A stretch of 11,221 bases of DNA from Protaetiibacter sp. (GTDB lineage: Bacteria; Actinomycetota; Actinomycetes; Actinomycetales; Microbacteriaceae): positions 1 through 11,221 of the forward strand of contig JASLGG010000042.1 in the NCBI GenBank assembly GCA_030150265.1. The letters run 5' to 3'. Numbering within the stretch: the first letter of the stretch is position 1; each line of letters opens with the position of its first letter. The position numbers and the translations under genes are program-made. The notes under the pieces were generated by a model. That model was not told the origin of the DNA. It saw nothing but the letters and a program-made list of their open reading frames with translations, and did no database searches. Positions 5,526-11,221 of this stretch are shown here, piece after piece.

Positions 5526-6223
5526 CCCCGCCGGTGCTGGCGGCACGCGGGCTCGGCCGACGAATCCGGATGCCGCGCGGCGGCACGCTCGAGCTTCTGC
5601 ACGACATCGACCTCACTGTCGCGCGCGGCGAATCGTTGGCGATCATGGGTGCATCCGGATCAGGCAAGTCGTCGCTGCTCGCGATCTTCGGCCTCATGGC
5701 AACCGCCGACACCGGATCCCTCGAAATCGAGGGGGTGCCGGTCAGCAGGCTTTCCGACCGACGACGCACCCGCCTCCGCAACCGGCGGATCGGATTCGTC
5801 TTCCAGTCCTATTCGCTCGTGCGCCATCTGAACACCACTCGCAATGTGGAGCTGCCTCTGCTCTACCGCGGAGGGATGTCGGGGCGGGAGCGACGTGCCC
5901 GCGTCCGCGAAAGCCTCGCCCTCGTCGGGCTCACGGACCGTGCGCATTCCCGACCCCGGCACTTGTCGGGTGGGGAGCAGCAGCGCACGGCCATCGCGCG
6001 CGCGCTCGTCACCCAGCCCGCACTCATCCTCGCCGACGAGCCGACCGGTGCGCTCGACACCCGCACGGCACATGATGTGCTCGACGCGCTGTACGGTACC
6101 ACTTCGGCGCGTGGTTGCGCCCTGGTCGTCGTCACGCACGATCGGGAGGTCGCGGCGCGCGCGGATCGGGTGCTGATCCTCGAGAACGGCAGCTTGCGTC
6201 TGGCTTCCCGGACGGCGCTATGA
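5522..6223 (+). CDS. ABC transporter ATPase, MacB/LolD type
   Basis: Cytoplasmic nucleotide-binding subunit, 233 aa, the usual length for stand-alone MacB/LolD/FtsE-type ATPases. Walker A is GASGSGKS (43-50), the Q-loop glutamine is Q95 in GFVFQSYSL, the signature is LSGGEQ (148-153), and Walker B is LILADEPTGALD (168-179) with D172 and catalytic E173. The H-loop is H206 in VVVTHD. The ADEPTGALD form and the sequence around the Q-loop are typical of the MacB/LolD branch, which energises mechanotransmission or export rather than import. ATG 5522 overlaps the adaptor's stop and the last codons overlap the permease start, both by ATGA, so the three proteins should be made together. All catalytic motifs are intact. 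Confidence 0.94.
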   Translation: MTPPVLAARGLGRRIRMPRGGTLELLHDIDLTVARGESLAIMGASGSGKSSLLAIFGLMATADTGSLEIEGVPVSRLSDRRRTRLRNRRIGFVFQSYSLVRHLNTTRNVELPLLYRGGMSGRERRARVRESLALVGLTDRAHSRPRHLSGGEQQRTAIARALVTQPALILADEPTGALDTRTAHDVLDALYGTTSARGCALVVVTHDREVAARADRVLILENGSLRLASRTAL

Positions 6224-7407
6224 GCACTGTGCGCCATGCCCTCTCGGAGCTTGCGTCGCATCCGGGACGAGCCACCCTCAACGCTATCGGCCTGCTGGTG
6301 GGAGTGCTCGCCGTGGTCGGCATCGTCGGCTCCGGATCGGTGGTCGGCTCCATCGCCATCGGAACCGCCGAGCAGCTCAACGGCCGGTCGGCGAGCTATT
6401 CCGTACCCGTCGAGGCAGGGGCGATCTCCGCCGCCGATGTCGAGAGCTTCCTGTCCGCGACCGCCCCCGTCGGTGACAGCGGTGGTGCGGTCGCCCTGCT
6501 CATCACCACCACCGAGCCGACTGCGATCGGGACGCTCGCCGACTCGGTGCAACGAGCACCGCTGCACCGAACACCCGTGACCTTCGTGTGGGGCGACCTC
6601 TCCCGGATCCGGCGGCTCCCCGTCCTTCAGGGCGCCGCCGAATGGGGCGATGCCTCGTTCCCACCGCACCTCGTGCTCAACCGGCCAGCGGCGGAACTCT
6701 GGGGCGGCGTGGGCACCGAACTCGTCGTCATGACGGGCGGTCACCCGCCGGTCCGCGTGATCGTTTCCGGCGTGATCGCTGACGGCGACGGGCAGCCCGG
6801 CTACTACCTCGCCGCTGCTCCTTTCCTGACGCTCCCCGGCGGTATTCGTGGCGCCCAGGCAGAGGTCACCCTCCAGCATCCGAGCGCCACCGCGGAGGCG
6901 ATGTTCCTTGCCGCGACGCAGGGCGCGAGCGCAGCGTCGTGGGTGCTCGACGCGCCCTCCTTTCACCGCACCGACACCGTCGAGCAGGCGATCGCCAGCA
7001 TCGCCCCGCAACAGACCGCTTTCGCGATCGCCGCCGTGATCGGTCTCTTCACGGCGGGACTCGGAATTCTGAACATCGGCATCGCGTCGGTTGACGCCCG
7101 CACCCGCGAGCTGGTGATCCGAAGAGCGCTCGGGGCCACCCGCGGAAGCGTCCTCGGGGCACTCCTGCTCGCGGCGATCCTCGTGGCGGCGATCGCCTCC
7201 GCGGCTGCGGCCGCCATCACCATCTTGATCGTGCAGTTCTGGGCCCCCACGCTGATCCCCGCGTCGGCTGCGCTCGATCCTCCCGCGATTCCGTGGACCG
7301 CCCTGGGCGTGGGCACGCTGGTGGCGTGTGCCACCACGCTCCTCAGCTCGACGCTGCCGGCCATCGTCGCCGCGCGACTCGACGTCGCAGCGGCACTCCG
7401 CGATTGA
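6220..7407 (+). CDS. FtsX/MacB-type ABC permease
   Basis: Membrane subunit paired with the upstream ATPase, 395 aa, with the four-helix MacB/FtsX topology. One N-terminal helix (about 22-45) is followed by a large extracytoplasmic domain (about 50-262) and three C-terminal helices (about 266-288, 312-340 and 362-385). The conserved coupling segment between helices 2 and 3 is plain: RTRELVIRRALGATRGSVLG (294-313). The end PAIVAARLDVAAALRD also fits the family. MacB-type permeases do not carry substrate through the bilayer; they convert ATP hydrolysis into movement of the periplasmic or extracytoplasmic part. With the adaptor this predicts a tripartite-like machine acting on something outside the membrane, possibly the small secreted protein. 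ATG 6220 overlaps the ATPase stop (ATGA). It is the last gene of the unit. Confidence 0.92.
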   Translation: MSTVRHALSELASHPGRATLNAIGLLVGVLAVVGIVGSGSVVGSIAIGTAEQLNGRSASYSVPVEAGAISAADVESFLSATAPVGDSGGAVALLITTTEPTAIGTLADSVQRAPLHRTPVTFVWGDLSRIRRLPVLQGAAEWGDASFPPHLVLNRPAAELWGGVGTELVVMTGGHPPVRVIVSGVIADGDGQPGYYLAAAPFLTLPGGIRGAQAEVTLQHPSATAEAMFLAATQGASAASWVLDAPSFHRTDTVEQAIASIAPQQTAFAIAAVIGLFTAGLGILNIGIASVDARTRELVIRRALGATRGSVLGALLLAAILVAAIASAAAAAITILIVQFWAPTLIPASAALDPPAIPWTALGVGTLVACATTLLSSTLPAIVAARLDVAAALRD

Positions 7408-7431
7408 TCGGAGCACCTCCTCGCGCTCCGA
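7408..7431 (+). terminator. Weak terminator-like hairpin after the permease gene
   Basis: TCGGAGC (7408-7414) pairs with GCTCCGA (7425-7431) around a 10-nt loop, starting at the base after the stop codon. There is no T-run, so it is at best a weak or U-less terminator of the five-gene unit. Position supports the call more than strength does. Confidence 0.4.
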
Positions 7432-7462
7432 GGGCGGTCTGATCGCGTGGTTGCCCCCTCCC

Positions 7463-7517
7463 GGTCACCCCGGGAGCACGCGTTGTTCACCCACCGCGTG
7501 CCGGCCGGTCACCCCGC
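7463..7517 (+). promoter_or_regulatory. Three 22-bp-phased direct repeats resembling a PHO box
   Basis: GGTCACCCCGG (7463-7473), GTTCACCCACC (7485-7495) and GGTCACCCCGC (7507-7517) begin exactly 22 bp apart, that is two 11-bp units or two helical turns. They resemble the 11-nt PhoP direct-repeat unit described in Streptomyces, roughly G(G/T)TCAYYYR(G/C)G, matching about 10, 10 and 9 of 11 positions. The intervening 11-mers match poorly. The array ends 5 bp before a -10-like TAACGT and occupies the place where a -35 would be, as expected for activator-dependent promoters. Repeats are seen directly; PhoP binding is inferred. Confidence 0.6.
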
Positions 7518-7522
7518 CTGCC

Positions 7523-7528
7523 TAACGT
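7523..7528 (+). promoter_or_regulatory. Putative -10 box of the ABC importer operon
   Basis: TAACGT has the T-A-N-N-N-T frame of a -10 hexamer and lies 5 bp after the third phased repeat. No recognisable -35 lies 17 bp upstream, which suits activator dependence. A start near 7535 leaves a leader of about 40 nt before the ATG at 7576. Confidence 0.4.
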
Positions 7529-7575
7529 CGCCTCGTCGCGCCACCCGTGCGACGACACCGAGAGGAACAGCACCC

Positions 7576-8706
7576 ATGACCACTCCTTCCCGCATCCGCC
7601 GCTACGCCGCGGGCGTCGCGGCCGTGACCGCGACGGCGATCGCGCTCGCCGGCTGCGCCTCCGGCGACGCCCCCGCCGCCGGCGACAGCACCGCGGCGAC
7701 CGCCACGAGCCTCGCCGACTTCGGCACGCTCGCCGACCTCGAGGCCGCGGCCAAGGCGGAGGGCGCGCTCAACGTCATCGCGCTGCCCCGCGACTGGGCG
7801 AACTACGGCGAGATCATCGACGCCTTCACTGCCAAGTACCCGGAGATCAAGGTCAACGAGGCCTCCCCCGACGTCTCGAGCGCCGAGGAGATCCAGGCCG
7901 CCAAGACCAACGAGGGCCTCGACACCGCCCCCGACGTCTTCGACCTGGGCCTGACGGTCGCGCTGCAGAACACCGCGCAGTTCGCGCCCTACAAGGTGCA
8001 GACGTGGGACGACATCCCCGACGCCCTCAAGGAGTCGACGGGCCTCTTCGTGGGCGACTACGGCGGGTACATGTCGATCGGCTACGACTCGGCCAAGTAC
8101 CCCGAGCCCGCCGACCTCGCCGCCCTCCTCGGCTCCGAGTACAAGGCCGCCGTGGCCATCAACGGCGACCCGACCCAGGCGGGCGCGGCGTTCGCCGCCG
8201 TCGGCCTCGCGACCGTCCAGTCGGGCGGCGACCTGGACGACTTCCAGCCGGGCATCGACTTCTTCAGCGCGCTCAACAAGGCGGGCAACATGCTGAAGCT
8301 CGACGTCACGAGCGCCACCATCGCGAGCGGCGAGACCCCCGTCGTCTTCGACTGGGACTACCTGAACGCGACCCACTCGGCCGACCGTCCGAGCTGGAAG
8401 GTGCGCATCCTGCCCGGGACCGGCTACGCCGCGTATTACAACCAGGCGATCAACAAGGACGCCCCGCACCCGGCCGCCGCGCGCCTGTGGCAGGAGTTCC
8501 TCTACAGCGACGAGGTGCAGAACCTGTGGCTGAAGGGCGGCGCCCGTCCCGTGCGCATGGAGGCGATGACCACCGCCGGCACGATCGACGCGACCCTCGC
8601 CGCGGCGCTCCCCGCCGCGCCGGAGAAGGTCGTCGTGCCGACGGAGGCGCAGTCGAAGACCGCCGGCGCGCTGCTCGGCGAGAAGTGGGCGGCCGCGGTT
8701 CAGTGA
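7576..8706 (+). CDS. ABC importer solute-binding lipoprotein (polyamine/Fe(III)/phosphonate-type family)
   Basis: Extracytoplasmic substrate-binding protein of 376 aa. The signal peptide MTTPSRIRRYAAGVAAVTAT continues to lipobox LAGC (24-27), with lipidation at C27, then an Ala/Gly/Ser/Thr-rich linker. The mature part begins ADLEAAAKAEGALNVIALP with DWANYGEIIDAFTAKYPEIK, the opening of the large PotD/FbpA/PhnS-like type II binding-protein family. Other family-like parts are APDVFDLG, GETPVVFDWDY and the late HPAAARLWQEFLYSDEVQNLWL. The ligand cannot be read from sequence: polyamines, ferric iron, thiamine and 2-aminoethylphosphonate are all bound by relatives. The PHO-box-like repeats upstream favour a phosphorus-containing ligand. 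AGAGGA at 7561-7566 lies 9 nt before the ATG. The stop overlaps the first permease start (GTGA). Confidence 0.88.
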   Translation: MTTPSRIRRYAAGVAAVTATAIALAGCASGDAPAAGDSTAATATSLADFGTLADLEAAAKAEGALNVIALPRDWANYGEIIDAFTAKYPEIKVNEASPDVSSAEEIQAAKTNEGLDTAPDVFDLGLTVALQNTAQFAPYKVQTWDDIPDALKESTGLFVGDYGGYMSIGYDSAKYPEPADLAALLGSEYKAAVAINGDPTQAGAAFAAVGLATVQSGGDLDDFQPGIDFFSALNKAGNMLKLDVTSATIASGETPVVFDWDYLNATHSADRPSWKVRILPGTGYAAYYNQAINKDAPHPAAARLWQEFLYSDEVQNLWLKGGARPVRMEAMTTAGTIDATLAAALPAAPEKVVVPTEAQSKTAGALLGEKWAAAVQ

Positions 8707-9638
8707 GCCCCCGCACCGCAGTGGGCGATCCGGCAGCGGATCGTGTCGCGAACCCCGGCGGGGTGGAGCCATCGGCTCCGCCCCGCCGGGGCGCGCCCCG
8801 TTCCGGGGCCTGGCTCGGGCTCGTGCCCTTCGCCGCCTACCTGGCGCTCTTCCTCGCGCTGCCGACGGTGCTGGCCCTCGCATCCGGGCTGTTCGGGGCC
8901 GACGGCGCGTTCACCCTCGCCAACGTCGCCGCGCTCGGCGACCCGGTGATCCTCGGCACCTTCGGCAACTCGGCGTGGCTGTCGGCGCTGACCGCCGTCA
9001 TCGGGGCGCTCGTCGGCGCCCTCGTCTGCTACGCGCTGCTCGGCCTCCCCGAGACCGGCGCGATCCGCACGGCCGTCGACGCGGCCGCCGGCGTCTTCGC
9101 CCAGTTCGGCGGCGTCATGCTGGCCTTCGCCTTCATCGCGACGATCGGCCTGCAGGGCGTCGTCACGGTGCTGCTGCGCGGCGCGGGCGTCGACATCTTC
9201 GCCGACGGGCCCTGGATCTACGAGCTGCCGGGCCTCATCCTCCCCTACGTCTTCTTCCAGGTGCCCCTCATGGTGATCACCTTCATGCCCGCGCTCGGCG
9301 CCCTCAAGCCGCAGTGGGCCGAGGCCAACCTCACCCTCGGCGGCACGCCGCTCTCGTTCTGGACGCGCATCGGCATCCCCGTGCTCGCGCCCTCGTTCCT
9401 CGCCTGCACGCTGCTGCTGTTCGCGAACGCCTTCTCCTCCTTCGCGACCGCGGCGGCGCTCGCGAGCCAGGGCTCGCAGATCGTGCCGCTGCAGATCCGC
9501 ACGGCGCTCACGAGCGAGACGCTGCTCGGGCGCCAGAACCTGGCCGGTGCGCTCGCGCTCGGCATGATCGTCGTGGTGGGGGTCGTCATGTGGCTCTACA
9601 CGCTCGTGCAGCGCCGGGCGGCGAGGTGGCAGGGATGA
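8703..9638 (+). CDS. ABC importer permease, first subunit
   Basis: Inner-membrane permease of 311 aa, BPD (MetI-like) fold, PotB/FbpB/PhnU-like. After a Pro/Arg-rich cytoplasmic N-terminus (1-35) there are about six helices, near 38-62, 92-114, 127-158, 174-198, 230-256 and 279-302. The ATPase-coupling EAA loop is at about 207-230 (EANLTLGGTPLSFWTRIGIP, with E207, G213 and P226). The start is inferred: GTG 8703 overlaps the binding-protein stop as GTGA, matching the coupling of every later gene in this operon. GTG 8721 or 8763 are alternatives that would only shorten the N-terminus. It forms a heterodimer with the next gene product. Confidence 0.88.
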   Translation: MSPRTAVGDPAADRVANPGGVEPSAPPRRGAPRSGAWLGLVPFAAYLALFLALPTVLALASGLFGADGAFTLANVAALGDPVILGTFGNSAWLSALTAVIGALVGALVCYALLGLPETGAIRTAVDAAAGVFAQFGGVMLAFAFIATIGLQGVVTVLLRGAGVDIFADGPWIYELPGLILPYVFFQVPLMVITFMPALGALKPQWAEANLTLGGTPLSFWTRIGIPVLAPSFLACTLLLFANAFSSFATAAALASQGSQIVPLQIRTALTSETLLGRQNLAGALALGMIVVVGVVMWLYTLVQRRAARWQG

Positions 9639-10425
9639 ACCGCCTCGCCCCGCCCCGCCCCGTCCGCTGGATCATCGGGATCGTCGTCGGCGCCTTCTTC
9701 GCGATCCCGATGCTGTCGACGTTCCTCTACACGCTGCGCGACGGCGACGGCCTCTCGCCCGTGCACTGGGCCGCCCTGCTCGACCCCGCCAAGGCATCCG
9801 CCTACGGCCCGATCTGGACGGGCCTCGGCAACTCGCTCGTGCTCGCCGCCGTGACCGTCGCGATCGTGCTGTTCCTGCTGACGCCGACCATGATCCTCGT
9901 GCACCTCCGGTTCCCGCGGCTGCGGCCCGGCTTCGAGTTCCTCGTGCTGCTGCCCATCTCGATCCCCGCGATCGTGCTCGTCGTGGGCCTCGCCCCCATC
10001 TACCAGCAGATCGGGCGGATGCTCGGCACCGGCGCGTGGACCCTCGCCTTCGCCTACGGCGTCACCGTGCTGCCGTTCGCCTACCGGGCGATCCAGGCCT
10101 CGATCGACGCCGTCGACATCCGGACCCTCAGCGAGGCGGCGAGGTCGCTCGGCGCCGGCTGGGGAACCGTGGTGCTGCGGGTCATCGCGCCGAACCTGCG
10201 ACCGGGGCTGCTCGCCGCATCCCTCATCTCCGTGGCCGTCGTGCTCGGCGAGTTCACGATCGCCTCGCTGCTGAACCGCCAGGTGTTCCAGACGGCGCTC
10301 GTGGTCGTCAAGAACAGCGACGGGTACGCCGCCGCGGTCTTCACCCTGCTCGCGCTGGCCTTCGCCTTCGTGCTGCTCATCGTCATCGGACTCGCGGGCC
10401 GCGCCCGCGCCGGAAAGGCCGGATC

Positions 10426-10429
<4 letters not shown>
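9635..10429 (+). CDS. ABC importer permease, second subunit
   Basis: Second BPD-type permease, 264 aa, PotC/FbpB/PhnV-like. About six helices lie near 11-34, 64-90, 100-127, 134-152, 192-213 and 234-254. The EAA loop is textbook: LSEAARSLGAGWGTVVLRVIAP (165-186, with E167, A168, A169, G173 and P186). This better-conserved loop contrasts with the weaker one in the first permease, a common asymmetry in this family. ATG 9635 overlaps the previous stop (ATGA), with AGGG directly before it. The stop overlaps the ATPase start (ATGA). All four transporter parts should therefore be co-translated. Confidence 0.91.

Positions 10430-11221
<792 letters not shown>

Noticed and set aside
5863..7416. Long antisense open frame opposite the ATPase and permease genes
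   Set aside because: Its translation is Arg/Gly/Asp-rich without domain features, while the opposite strand has complete ABC motifs and membrane helices.
7458..7500. Hairpins CTCCCGG/CCGGGAG (7458-7476) and CACGCG/CGCGTG (7477-7500) as terminators or a riboswitch
   Set aside because: Neither has a T-run, both lie upstream of the proposed transcription start, and the 22-bp-phased repeats explain the region better.
7522..8883. Antisense frame opposite the solute-binding protein
   Set aside because: Composition is Arg/Gly/Val-rich with no motif, and the sense strand encodes a clear lipoprotein with lipobox and coupled neighbours.

Overview
The window is GC-rich (about 70% by eye), uses GTG and one apparent CTG start, and packs its genes with ATGA/GTGA overlaps. 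The greA neighbourhood and the DUF4307-type protein point to an actinobacterium, most likely Microbacteriaceae. Every stretch without a gene is shorter than 300 bases. I see no tRNA, rRNA, CRISPR array, insertion sequence or integrase.

Region 1 (1-3555) looks like core chromosome. A small DUF4307-type membrane protein precedes the transcription elongation factor greA on the + strand. A strong intrinsic terminator lies between them, inside what appears to be greA's own leader. Convergent to greA on the - strand is a two-gene unit, an AI-2E/PerM-family membrane protein followed by threonine ammonia-lyase (ilvA), coupled by a GTGA overlap. A 16-bp-arm inverted repeat separates the two convergent units.

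Region 2 (3556-7407) looks accessory. Five + strand genes overlap end to start: a small secreted beta-rich protein, a Cys-containing lipoprotein, a MacA/HlyD-like lipoprotein adaptor, a MacB/LolD-type ABC ATPase and an FtsX/MacB-type permease. Third codon positions look richer in A/T than in the flanks. A consensus -35 box is followed directly by a palindrome matching 13 of 14 bases of the CebR/CelR-type LacI-family operator, so the unit is probably repressed by a sugar-responsive regulator. A perfect 38-bp palindrome lies in the signal-peptide region of the adaptor gene. The unit resembles a tripartite MacAB-type machine with an associated secreted protein. I do not recognise the secreted protein or the first lipoprotein, so this is the best candidate for an undescribed system.

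Region 3 (7408-11221, running off the right edge) is an ABC importer: solute-binding lipoprotein, two permeases and an ATPase, all coupled by 4-nt overlaps. The binding protein belongs to the broad polyamine / Fe(III) / 2-aminoethylphosphonate family. Its promoter region carries three G(G/T)TCACCC repeats at exact 22-bp spacing, which resemble actinobacterial PHO boxes. Induction by phosphate limitation and a phosphorus-containing substrate are therefore plausible; this is inference.
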